Below, in pieces: positions 48,518 through 60,051 of a stretch of DNA of 64,000 nucleotides. The DNA comes from Eretmocerus hayati (Eukaryota > Arthropoda > Insecta > Hymenoptera > Aphelinidae): positions 50,012,954-50,076,953 of the forward strand of contig CM056742.1 in NCBI GenBank assembly GCA_029851415.1, written 5' to 3'. The position numbers were made by a program, and so were the translations under genes. How positions within the stretch are numbered: the stretch's first letter is position 1; each line of letters opens with the position of its first letter. The notes under the pieces are model-generated. The model was not told where the DNA came from, did no database searches, and was given only the letters and a program-made list of their open reading frames with translations.

Positions 48518-49760
48518 TCGTGATTTTGGATGTATTTATGTATTCTTGAAATTCTACGAAAATCGTTCTCAATTGGAATGACAATCTTTGATGCTACAAA
48601 ATGGGGTATTTTTGTGTCTTTTTGGAAGAAATGTTCGAAGAAAAATCTTTTTTTTACCCGGAATCACGGGAAAATTTTCCTTCATTCTCCTATCTCTTTT
48701 CTTCTCGCTTTTTCGAGTTCGCGAAAAAAACTCATTTCCCCATTTTCTCTACTGATTTCGCGGGAAAAATTGAAAACTTTCATTTTTTCTGTTTTCTCAT
48801 TCCTGGTATTGCGCAGAAACTCTTGACGTCCTCAATATCGATTTATTAATCTTGTCAAAGTCAGTAAGATCAGAAATTCTTTGTACCGCGAGTGATTATA
48901 CTAAAGAAGTTCTTCGATAATTTGAGGAATATAGAAGGCTTTGATATTATCTGAATCGTGTGTACACTCGGGGACAAGGTGAACTGCAATGGATGTGACG
49001 GTCAGTGACCGTTCGAGATCTGTCATCTCACTCGCACTCGCGGGATCCCCCATCAGGTGCGAGCGAGGAAGAAGATCTCGAATGGCCGGTGACCGTCATC
49101 CCATTGCAGTTCACCTTGTTTCCGAGTGTACACCGATTCAGAATCTCATATAACTACCACTGTATCTATCAATTCATATTGAGGCATCATGAGTAGAAGA
49201 GCTATGACTCAGCCGTTTTCACTGCGTATTCCTTGCTCTTGGTAGAGACTGCGCGCGCACAACTGGCCGCCTCGATACTTCGTCTCCACTACGATGTTGC
49301 TTGGGCTTCCGGCGCGCTTATGCACCCGCGTAGAGAGCTGGTGAGTAACTGCAGAGCTGAAACCCAGACGCCTGAAGGATGATTGATGAACACTGGGTAA
49401 GGGTTTGGCCTCTCACTTTGTCTGTAGGTTTTTCTGTTTTGCTGGCATTAGGGAGGGGGAATGAAAAATCAGTTGCTATAGTATCGCGTATTCGAATATT
49501 CCTATGTATTCTTAAAGCTACACAAAAATTGTTCGCAACTAAAATGAGATTTTTCAATGTCTCATAATGGGAAATTTTTGCGACTTTTTGAACAAAATAA
49601 TCGAAGTAAAATTGATTTTTTTATTTAGATTTCCCCGAAATCGCGAGAAGAAAATTTTTCCATTTCTTATTGCTTTCTCAAAAGAGAAAGCTTTGATCTG
49701 ATGGTAGTAGATTTTTCCTCGAATTTTTTTTAAATTTTCTTCTCCTCCAAGAAAGCTCTT
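48518..49760. repeat. Diverged direct duplication
   Basis: 48518-48760 and 49483-49740 align in order through shared words (ATGTATTCTT.AA, TTTTTG.GACTTTTTG, TTTCTCAAAAGAG-like endings). A related pair of segments is centred on CGCG.AGA.AGCTGGTGA (49325 and 49955) and GATTGATGA (49380 and 50100). The region therefore looks like an old tandem duplication of ~650-965 bp, similar in style to the block at 44-47 kb. Confidence 0.5.
48951..49141. repeat. Near-perfect 190-bp palindrome (MITE or hairpin-RNA source)
   Basis: The outer arms pair over CTGAATCG...TGTACACTCGG and ACAAGGTGAACTGCAATGG, and pairing continues inward through GTGACGGTCA and TTCGAGATCT, leaving a small loop near 49046. Inner sequence is GC-rich against an AT-rich background. 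The target duplication is unclear because the flanks pair too. Confidence 0.85.
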
Positions 49761-50982
49761 GGATACATGAAAATTGTACTGTCCTCTTCGTTTTCCCGAG
49801 GTCTATCGATTGTAGATAACAGTTTTCCTTGATAACGCCTTGGAAAATTACGATCACCCAATCTTCCGAGCCCTCTGACCGTGTCTGTGAGTGTGTGTAC
49901 ATGTGTGTGTACATTTCTCTTTCTATGTCGCAGCAAACCTACGCGCGCCCGCGAAGAAAGCTGGTGAAAGACTGCCGATTATTCAGCGAGTGCATACTCC
50001 ATGACTTCCTCCCACTCTCCTTTCACTGGCATGTCGTTATGTGCATTTTTCCCCTCTCGTAGTTGCGCGTTTCGGAAGAGTCGAAAACGACTGAAGACTG
50101 ATTGATGAGAGCGGGGTAATCCCACTTCGTTTGCAATAGTCTTTCCAATTTTAACCCGAAAGAACTAGCGCAAGTGCTGCTGATGTTTTTTTTCATTTCA
50201 GAAAAAAATGGTAAAAGTATGTCTGTACAAAAAAATGTCGTCCTTGATCAAAGTTCACTAATCTCCTCTTCCCAGTACAGAAAGGCACAGTTTGAAAATC
50301 GACGAATTGGTCCAATTCAAGCGCTCTTTTTGAAATTTTGTCTTGCGTTTCATTTTTGATTCACACGTTACTATATTAATTCTATTCAAGAGAAACTCAA
50401 AAAACTCTCCGAATCCTTAAAGGGTGAAGAACAAACAAATGTAAAATTCGTATTTGAATGATCGTTCGTGGCACCGAAATATGTTCTCAACAATGAGGCA
50501 TTCATTTGACTTTTTATCTCTTTTACCATACCTAATAATCCTAAAAGAGAGGTTTCAAGTCTTCAAAAATGATACGAACAGAACTGACAAATCACTCCAA
50601 AATCTACTGCAGAATTTATGAAAATAACCAAAAGGTTTCTAATCGACTTCAATTATTGTCGTAGTATATGATACTAAAACAAACTATTCATCAATTTCTA
50701 ATGACGTAACATGGGATCCAAAGAACTGGCGAAGTTACCCACGCAAGATATACGATTCCATGATGATATATGGTCATCAGATTGAAGGATTCAATGATCA
50801 TATGAATTATAGGTGTATTGCTTCTGACATTTTTATCTGTCAGAAAGTTATGATGTATTGACTCAAACTTATCCTGAGGTCGAAACGTCGTGATACTTTT
50901 TATATATTACTGAGGAAAAATGTTCTCAGGAGTTAGTCTCAAGGTTATAGGAACTGATATTTTTGACTGTAAAGATTATTAA
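49142..50982. other. No supported gene beyond the duplication above
   Basis: Pyrimidine-rich patches and a short TG run (49885-49910) are seen; ORFs are short and mutually overlapping. 50360-50980 is plain AT-rich sequence. Confidence 0.45.
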
Positions 50983-51843
50983 GGAGAAGTCGCGCCATAA
51001 TTTTGAAGTTTGACCTGATAACTCATAAAGGGCTAAAGATTCAGTTCTACATATTTTTTTCGATCTAAACACGATAGCGTAGTCAGTTTCTCCAAAAAAG
51101 GAATTTTCGACCATTTTTGTCTACTAATTTGCGTCCCTTCAATTCCAAATTTATCCGAAATTTTGTGTAAAACCATCAAGAGTACTCTCAAAAAAATCTA
51201 CAGGCCGATCCATCAAATGCTGTGCAACTAGATACGGTTTTTCGGGTCAAAAATCTGAATTTCCTTACTCAAATGTCTCAGAACTCGAAAAATATTGATA
51301 ATTTCAAACAATCACAAGTAAACTTTCTTGTTCGGATTAAAAAATTACATTGGATGAGTGAACAGAATATTTCAAGAATCAAGAAAAAGTATCACTAGAA
51401 ATTTATATAATTATATCTAGTCCAACTATTCAAATAAAAATTTTCGACTTTTGATTCTTTGATTCACTAATCCGATGTAATTTTTTAATCTGAACAGAAA
51501 AGTATTCTTGTGATTTTCCCAAGTATTGATGTTTTCAAGTTTTGAAGCATTTTAGCAAGAAAATCTCGATTTTAACTCGAAAAAATGTATTTAGTCGCAC
51601 ATTATTGATGGATCGGTCTGTAAATTTTTTTAGGGGTCCTTTCATGGTTTTACACAAAATGCCAGATAGGTTTGGCAATTGGGCGAAGGGGACGCAAAGA
51701 AGTCGACAAGAATGGTCGAAAATTCTTCTTTTTGGAAAAACTGATTACGCTATCGTGTTTAGATCGAAAAAATATATAAATCCAGATCTCTAGCTTTCCA
51801 TGATTTTTCAGGCCAGACTTCAAAATTGGGGTGGAATCTCTCC
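50983..51843. mobile_element. Foldback element with ~400-bp arms
   Basis: The arms at about 50983-51395 and 51430-51843 are reverse complements with ~80-85% match by eye. The same peptide word (TDYAIVFRSKK) therefore appears on the minus strand near 51060 and on the plus strand near 51750. The loop is AT-rich and tiny. The ends read GGAGA inward from both sides; no target duplication was recognised. It contains no functional frame. Confidence 0.8.
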
Positions 51844-52059
51844 TCAAAAGATGAAAAAAACACAAAACGTGTTCGAAAGGTCCGATTACACATCATGGTA
51901 GAATACTTCATTAGCACTCAACTTCAAAAGAAATACATTTTTGACGAATTTAGAAAGACTACTTATTCTATTTAGAAGATCACAGTATCCGAATAGGAAA
52001 GATGATAACAGGAAACATGAGCAACCACTAGATTCGAACGAAGATTTAATGTCTATTCG

Positions 52060-54525
52060 ATTTACATATGCATTTTTAGAATCCAATACACTTATCTGAA
52101 GCTTTTACGAGCCGAGCAACGCGAGGCAATTCGCTTGTAAAAAATTCATCCAATAGGTGAACATCAACAATCACAAATTTCTAAAATGTGATAACATTCT
52201 GCAATATATTAACAAAATATGAAACATAACACCTCAATCTCCATAATGCTTGAGTATATCTTCTCTCAATATCATTTCAAAAGTTCCAATATTCAATGAC
52301 GACTGAGTTTCATTACTAAGGTTGTTCCATCTTCCTATACCTCTAATTAATGGCGAATTGAAGAACATGTCACACCTAGCAAGAATGGTATTAACTGAAT
52401 TTGTAGTTCTTGATTCATAAGGACTAACATGCTCAACAATTTTGTGCCTCAAATCAGGTACATGTAAATTGCCTCTTTGTATTCCATACATGAGTACCAA
52501 TTCATTATATTCATGCTGAGAATCAATAGTATGAATTCCAAAAAGCTTGGATAGTTCAGAATAGTCATGATCGAAACGATTAAAAATCACCTGCTTTTTA
52601 AATGCCAATACTCTAGTCTATGCTGCACTTGTTCAAGTTTATCTATCAAATATTTTCTAAACGGAGACCAAATTTGTGACCCAAGATTCAAAATCGGTTC
52701 CACAAGCGAGTTGAACAAATATTTTATTGATTCACAATTTCTAAAATCTCTTGTAATACTATTCACGTAGCCCAAAATTCTGGTTGCTTTATTAACCATG
52801 TAATCAATATGGAGATCAGACTTCGGACTCGAATAAATAATGACACCAAGATCTTTAACTGAATTAACACACGATATACTTCCTCATCCAGCTTATAATT
52901 GAACTGAAACTCATCATGCCTTCTGACAAAGCGAACATAACAGCATTCATTAATAATTAAAACAAGCTTATTTTCCTTAGACCAGTCCAGTATAGAATTA
53001 AGGTCTCTTTGTAGCTTAGATGAGTCTAAAGGGGGGACCTAATCGTTTTGAATAACTTTACATCGTCTGCATAAATCAGCACCTATGAAAAATCTATTAC
53101 ATTTGGATGGTCATTGATGAACAAGATGAAAAGAAGAGAACCTAAATGAGAACCTTGGTGGACCCCTGATGTAACTGAGGACGGAGCAGATTTCGAATCT
53201 TTGAACTTCACAATTTGTGACCTATCCTCTAGACAAGAAGATAACCATCTCAGGAGCTGACCACCAACTCCTGAAGCCTCTATTTTTTTTCAAGTAGAAT
53301 TCCGTGATCTACAGAATCAAAAATCTTAGAGAAATCTAAATATACTGCATCAGTCTGTTGACAAGCCTCAAAATTTGAACTTATAAAATCTACGTATGTT
53401 CGTAAGTTGGTGACAATGGATCTATTTTTCATAAATTCATGTTGAGACTTATGAATGACGGAAAAAGGTATCTCTCAAGAAATCTGCAATACAAGCATCA
53501 AGAAGTTTAGGGAAAACGTCCATGATAGAAATAGGTCTGTAATTGATTACATCATCAACTCTCCCATTCCTATGTACCTATAGCAGTCACAAAAAAGGAC
53601 TTCCATATAGTAGGCAGCACTCCATTACAAGGCGATTTATTGAAAAGAATATGCAAAGGCTCAACTGAAGAATTTGCCAGTTTCTTAACAAAAATGTTGG
53701 GAATACCATCTGGCCCTGAACTACCATTACATTTCAACATTTCCATACGTTTTAAAATTTCGCAACGATCAATAGTCAAATCCAAATTCATCATATTGCA
53801 ATTATTGATCACTTCTGGCATAGAACTAGAGTGCTTATATGATGAGTTGAATTGGCTTGCAAAAAATCCTACAATCACTGATTCATCGTTCGAGCCTTTG
53901 ACCATTGGAATTCATTGATTCAGAATGGCTTATCTTCTTTTCTGAGTGACTTGCATATTTCCAAAAAAATTTGATGTTGGTAAAAAGATTATTCTCCACT
54001 TCATCCATGTATTTTCTGTAACAAACTCTGGAAGAATGAATTACCTCAGCTCTCATTTCCTTGAACTCCACATAATCCAAATGATTATTTGTGAACTTCC
54101 ATTGATCAAATGCATTTTTCTTCTTCTTTATAACCACATTTAACTCAGCACTATACCAAGATGGAAAGTTGTCTGAGGATTCACGTGTTACAGAAACATA
54201 TTCAACAATATTCTGATTCAGTATTTTGTAAAATAAATTCAAGTTTTCTTCTAGAGAGTCACGTAGGAAAGCATCATGCCGATCAATATCGTTCAGCTTC
54301 TTTGCAATAGCATCATAATTAGCCTTGTAGAAATTTCTTCTAGATCTGCATTGATTCCCAACTGATTTATCACAAGGACAGTAAAACAACATAGGGATAT
54401 GATGACTATCTGGGGCTACAATCCAGTCATCAAAGCCTTGAACTGGTTTCATAAATTAGACGAAGTGAACAATAAATCAAGAAAGTATCCCTTCACTGGA
54501 TTAATAGGATAGACTTGCAAAAAGT
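52060..54525 (-). pseudogene. Decayed jockey/CR1-like LINE: reverse transcriptase part
   Basis: On the minus strand, consecutive frame-shifted blocks show the endonuclease end (DFLQVYP..., FLDLL, then APDSHHIP near 54400), the start of the RT (GPDGIPNIFVKKL near 53695, then NYRPISI near 53540), GVHQGSHLGSLLF (near 53145), the catalytic YADD (53062-53073) and the C-terminal region ending ILREDILKHYGD (stop near 52234). At least several frameshifts and stops separate these blocks, so it is dead. The 3' tail after 52234 is non-coding and I place its end near 52060; no long poly-A is obvious. The 5' continuation is at 57959-58161, beyond the nested insertion. Confidence 0.85.
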
Positions 54526-54965
54526 CTAAATAAGAAAAATAATAAGATACTAGCGTTTTTGCCTCACTTTCTACCGCTCGTTCGGCTTGTAAATGTTCTT
54601 GATAAGTCATAGGCACCAGAAATGCTTCTATAATTCAATAAGAATAGTTGTAAAATAATGATTGCTGATCAATTCAAGGTGGCTGAAAAAAGTTTTAAAA
54701 TAGTTCGCAAAATTGGTATTATGTCAAATCATACTGGCTAATGGTGGAGATATAACTTCAAGTAAGCAACAATGAATATTGCGGAATTGCATAGTTTCTT
54801 TTTAATTAGCTGAGCTGGTATATCTTTGATCAATCGATTAGGCTGAAAAACTTCCGTTACATGCCGTGAATGTAGAGGGTTAATCAAAGCGATGTCAATT
54901 CAATTCATTGTGCAGTTTGCATAAGTTGACCGTTGATCTCCGGACTTGGTGCATATAAGAGCAAC

Positions 54966-55340
54966 TACAAACTAGACCAAATTAGGCCAAACTAGACCGA
55001 ACTAGAGACCTGATTGGACCAAACCAAACCGAATTAGATCGACTTAGATTGTACTAGACCTAATTGGACCGAACTAGATCGTATTAGACCATACTAGACT
55101 GAACTAGACCGAATTAGACCGAAGTAGGCCGAACGAGACCTAATCACCCCGAACTAGACCGAGCTAGACTTGATTATACCGAACTGAACCGATATAGATT
55201 GAATTGGCCCAATCTAGACCCAACTACACCGAGCTAGATCGAAAAGGACCAAATTAGACCGACTTAGATAAAAGTAGACCGAGTTGGGCGGAACTACACC
55301 GTATTTGACAATACTAGACTGAAATAGACCGAATTAGACC
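54966..55340. repeat. ~10-bp degenerate tandem repeat CTAGACCGAA
   Basis: Units of the form CTAGACCGAA, ATTAGACCGA and ACTAGACTGA follow one another with frequent substitutions. A second block is at 55800-56000 and a third in the copy at 2000-2430. Confidence 0.9.
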
Positions 55341-55624
55341 TTCTCTCATTGCTCGAGCTTTTCAAAGTAGTGGAAGAGCAATGAGAGTTTACCACTGACA
55401 CGCGGCTCAAGTGGCCGAATGTTCGATGGTTAGAACGTCCTTATATACGAAAGTTCATCTTCGTTAAGCGCTTGCGAGAAAGGTGATTTCAACCCGCTAT
55501 TTCTATTTGATTTCTCACCATATTTACTTTTGGCAGGTCTTCGGCCTTCTGCCGGAGATATATATATGATTAATTATGACACTCCATCGATATGATCGGA
55601 TATCGTATTTATCACTCGCGGGAA

Positions 55625-55798
55625 TTTCAAATTATGGAAGTATATTTGATCGGTCTTTGCGAGTTAAAGTCAGCTGGTATTTCTGAAATTGATCGAGAGT
55701 GGAGAAAAATCCATTCTTGATTGATGCCAAAAATTTCAGCAGTACCAGCTGACTTTAGCTCGCAATGACCGATCAAATATACTTCCATAATTCGAACT
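55625..55798. repeat. Inverted repeat separating two TAGACCGAA blocks
   Basis: The arm around 55625-55683 (AAATTATGGAAGTATATTTG..) is complementary to 55740-55798, with a ~57-bp loop. It lies between the two tandem blocks of the insertion. Confidence 0.85.
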
Positions 55799-57483
55799 AG
55801 AGCTAATTTAACAGAACTAGACCGAACGAGACCTAATTACCCCGAACCAGACCGAGCTAGGCCGAGCTAGACTCACTTAGACTGAAGTCGACCGAATTAG
55901 ACTAAACCTCACCTAATCAGAAAGGAATAGACCGCATGAGAACAGGTTAGACCGAATTTGACTCAATAACGCCAATCTAGACCAAACCAGACCGGACTAT
56001 ACCATTTCGGCCCGGTACTTTCCATCCCCCCCCCCTTCCCCCTTATCATCCCCAACCACCCATCCACTCATTAATCCACCCATTCATTCATCCATGCACC
56101 CCCTACCCATCACCCTTATACAACCACTTATTATACCGGATTGAACAAATTAAATCTAGACTGCCTAGTATAACTTTGCAAGTTTTTAATTAATTTTGTT
56201 CTAAATATAAGTGTTGTGGTTTGGTGATTTTATGTAGTTATCTCTCTTTGACATTCATTAAAGTAAAATATTCTGATAGTAAACCTAACGAAATTGTTGC
56301 AAAGCGTTGCAAGCAATAACTGGGTGCTTACTTCTTGAAGTTACCAAATGAGAGTTTCAAGTATGCCAACATCCTATTCTTCCGTCTCATTCCATCACCA
56401 GCGTTGCCAGAAATCAGTCAGTTCCCTGTATAAAACAGCCACACTTTACAAAAGCAATGAATGCGCACACATTGCATGTAATATCAATCAATAAAGAACG
56501 CACGAATCATCAGAAGCCAATAGAATCTGGCATTTAAAGATATTTGACTTTGAGGATACTCATATTGTAGAGTTTAAAACATGTAATCAATAAAGGACCT
56601 ATTTCTACTATGTTTTCTTAGCATGAGCCCTTGTGGGCAATACCAAAGCCTGTAACTCTAAAGCCCTTGAGCATCCAACTGTACACCTTCAGATATCGTC
56701 TTTGGGGGTTGGATGAGAGACTGTTCACCAAAACCAGAGACCTACATCTCGTGCACCCCTGGTTACCTCAAATCAATATAAGTTTCGCAAAAAATTTACG
56801 TTATTTTTGTGCCTCCGCGCTACTTCTGTGTATCATTGCCATAACCCATAATCCATCACTCACCAACCTACCCATGACCCATACGGCCACCCAACCACGG
56901 ACCCTTCCACCCATCTACCCACTCATCCACCCACTCATGATATTTCAGTCCTTCCACATAGGCAACCAGATACGAGGGATCCGGACGAACAAAATTTAGA
57001 CTGGCGCTTAATTATTGGAAAAAAAATTCAATCATGCAATTACATTGGAATGCCTCACAGAGTATCCAAAATAACACACGACGTAATCAGTGAATGAATC
57101 GAACAATCTTTCACGTAACTCCGAATCGAACAATCTGCTGTAACTCCTCATAACTCAATTCCTCACGACTCAATTCCTCATAACACATTCCCACCAATTC
57201 ACCAACCCGTGTCCCACACGGCCACTGTTTCCCCCACCCATGACCCATACGACCACCCGATCACAGACCCACTCATCGACCCATCACCCACAGATTCACC
57301 AACCTGCCCATGACCCATGCGGCCACCCAATCACCGAATAAAACCCAACTGGACCAAACTAGAGCAAACTACACCGGATGAGGCCTAGGTACACGTAATT
57401 AAAACCAATTCCAGCATTTCTATTCCCATGACCATGCCTCATTTCTGATAATTCTTTCTCCATCACAGACTCCGCAAAACTCG

Positions 57484-57700
57484 TTCCTCATAACTCGGGT
57501 TCCTCATAACTCGGGTTCCTCATAACTCGGGTTCCTCATAACTCGAACGCCTCATAACTCGAGTTCCTCATAACTCGAGTTCCTCGTGACTTGAGTTCCT
57601 CACGACTCGAGTTCGCCATGACTCGAGTTCCTCATGACTCGAGTTTCTCATAACTCGATTCCTCATTTCTCATAACTCGATTCCTCATAACTCATGACTC
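57484..57700. repeat. 16-bp minisatellite TTCCTCATAACTCGGG
   Basis: About 13 units. The first are nearly exact at a 16-bp period (57484, 57500, 57516, 57532), then GAG/GGG variants and small deletions accumulate. Followed by a (CCAT)n run near 57762. Confidence 0.9.
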
Positions 57701-57958
57701 GTTCTTCATAGGTGTTTATACCTCATTCTCCATAATTTGTGCCTCATACCTCTTAGCAATCCATCCATCCATCCATCCATCCATCGACTCACCCACCCAC
57801 CACCCTACCCAACCACCCACCCCCCCATTACACTTCACCCCTTACGAAAAGGCGACCCGATGTGCGGCATGTGGACGGACAAATTTTGGCTGGGTACTTA
57901 ATTATTATAATTATACTTGCTACTTATCTGACATTTTTAGTTCCTTTTTCCTAAATAA

Positions 57959-58161
57959 ATGATGATTGGAGAAGATAACCATTCTACTGAATGTATATTA
58001 TAATCACCGGATAAATGTACTTCATATTGAGGAAACTTTTCGGTTAGAAATTGAACACAGAAAACATGATATTGATATATATCGTTTCGAAGAAGAATTT
58101 CCTCAAAAAAAAACTGCAAAACATCTAAGCAACTCTTTAACGATGTCATCGTGTAGGGCAC
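57959..58161 (-). pseudogene. LINE endonuclease fragment (5' side of the same LINE)
   Basis: The minus-strand frame contains LTEKFPQYEVHLSGDYNIHS followed by VEW, the G-D-F/Y-N-x..-x-W motif of the APE-type endonuclease of non-LTR retrotransposons. It continues in frame into the segment at 54525 if the insertion is removed. Upstream (above 58200) I find no more endonuclease or ORF1, so the element is 5'-truncated. Confidence 0.75.
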
Positions 58162-58199
58162 CCTCGAAAATAGTGGGAAAGTGTATTTTTCTTTACGTC

Positions 58200-60051
58200 A
58201 CTTGATTTTCTCATTACCTTCCAGGAGCCCAAAGGAAGATGTAAAATTCCACCAACCTGGGATTTTCATGGATTAACTGAAATATATAAAACTCAACTGC
58301 ATGATGTTTTGGAAGTGGTTTGGAAACATATAGATCATTAGTAGACTTCAATTATTATGCGAATCACCCTTTCATGGATTCCATACAACAGTTGAAACTC
58401 ACAGATTCATTCCGGCAAAGTATCATCTGTCGTCTTTCATCAATGTCGTCGATTCAATAAGGTTAACCCGTGGAAAGGGCCCTTCTCATAGAATTTGTGT
58501 TCTTGATCAACAATCACAAGGTTTTTTGTTGTTTAAAGGATTTTTCTTTCTCTATCCCACAAGTGCTTGAATCAGTTGTTGGCAAAGTACACTCACTAAA
58601 AGACTAATTCGGAAAATAGCATCGAAGAGGAGGAGGAATACACTTGGCCGAGGGAAGATGAACGCTTTGCTCCAAGTTAGAGGGATAGAGTTGAGAGACG
58701 CAAGCTTACAAAGGCATTCTTGCTATTTTCCTGTGATTATCTTAGGGCGGTATTTTTCGAGGGTTCGGTTGTCTTTCTGGTACGTGCAAACGCAACTACT
58801 GGCGGGGAGGAATGGGATTCACTAGAAGCAAGAACCAAATTCTAATGTAATCTTATATAGAATATATTCTCAACGAAGAAGTCTCGCATTTTCAATTAGA
58901 TACAGTATCATACAGGGATGAATATTTCGTTAGAAAGTTCATATGGCTCGGCTTATGGCAAACTTGAATGTATTGAAAAAACTTCTGAAATACCGATTGG
59001 ATGATGGATCTGGATATTTGCATCACGCTGACCAAGAATCAAATTGTGACAAGAATGCCTACAAAATCAGAACGGGGGACATCCTAATTTGGGAAGTTGA
59101 TCTGTTTACTCATGAACCGCCCTTGCCAGAGAGGGCTATTCCCAAAAATCGGCGACAATCCTCCTGAAAAATATGGATGCTAATGTGGATTCCTCTATAA
59201 CAGTTCAATTTTTAAGACTCGGTTTGCCTTTTGTCCATCGAAATCGTCTAAATCACGCCACAATATTTCGTAATGTACGAATTCAGATCGAAAGTATAAG
59301 AGGATTTGATATCTCACATTCTCTTGCTTCGTTTCAGTTCTACTACTTTTCTCCGGCCTTTCACAACGGTTTAATTATCAACGGTAAATCAAGGCTCGCA
59401 AGTCACACCGATAAATCCCAACGACGACAACTCCGCACTTGCAAAGAATGAGTGTGAATCCGTGGTTATCTTCAGGGTTAGTTTTTTCTCCTCGACGTTG
59501 GATTTATGGACTCTCTTATAGTACTTTCCACGAACTTCCAAACTTTCGAATTGAAATGACACATTGTCTTCAACTGCGGCTTTCAAATTGGCTTGCAAAA
59601 GATCTGAAAAGGCTGAATGAATCGTGGATTTTTTTCTGCACTATTTACGAATAGATGCACGGAGTCCTCGCACAATCCGAATGTGTTTATCCAAGAACAA
59701 GTATACAGTGTCACGGCCCACTGCAATATGAGACGAATTTGGCAAATAATTCCAATTCAAAGCGTCTTCAAATAGTGGACCTGATAGTTAATATTGTCAA
59801 AAAAACTCGGTTTGTTTAGGTAGATGATGGCGTTGCAAGTCGATGAAAACAATAGATTGGAGTTTGGAATTAATCCATTGTGTGAAAAATGCTCAAACAT
59901 TTTTGTAATTTTCTTCGAACTGATGGGAATTCTTGAATTTACGTTCTTTTTCGCATAATTCATGACCTTCATGGATCAGTAGAGTACGGGATTCTCGTCG
60001 GCGGTGTGTGCAAGACTCACCGGTAGCCACATAGATGAGTTCTTGAGGACA
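58200..60051. other. No supported gene; weak minus-strand exon candidate inside
   Basis: The minus-strand segment 59603-59389 follows a good acceptor (CAGCCTTTTCAG) and is open to a TGA for about 70 codons with protein-like composition (for example EDNVSFQFESLEVRGKYYKR). It has no partner exon or recognised domain. The plus-strand ORFs at 58943-59654 overlap it and look like chance. Confidence 0.3.

Larger units (their letters stand above)
54534..57950. mobile_element. 3.4-kb insertion within the LINE, TAGACCGAA-type repeat family
   Basis: It is flanked by the 8-bp direct repeat CTAAATAA (54526-54533 and 57951-57958). Removing one copy plus the insert rejoins the LINE endonuclease reading frame exactly, which proves the boundaries. 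Termini share only GAAAAA inverted. The content is almost entirely tandem or simple repeats: ~10-bp CTAGACCGAA units (54966-55340 and 55800-56000), CCACCC-rich tracts and a 16-bp array near 57484. The family has a second copy at 1740-2700. Superfamily unknown; an 8-bp duplication fits hAT- or P-like transposition. Confidence 0.85.
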
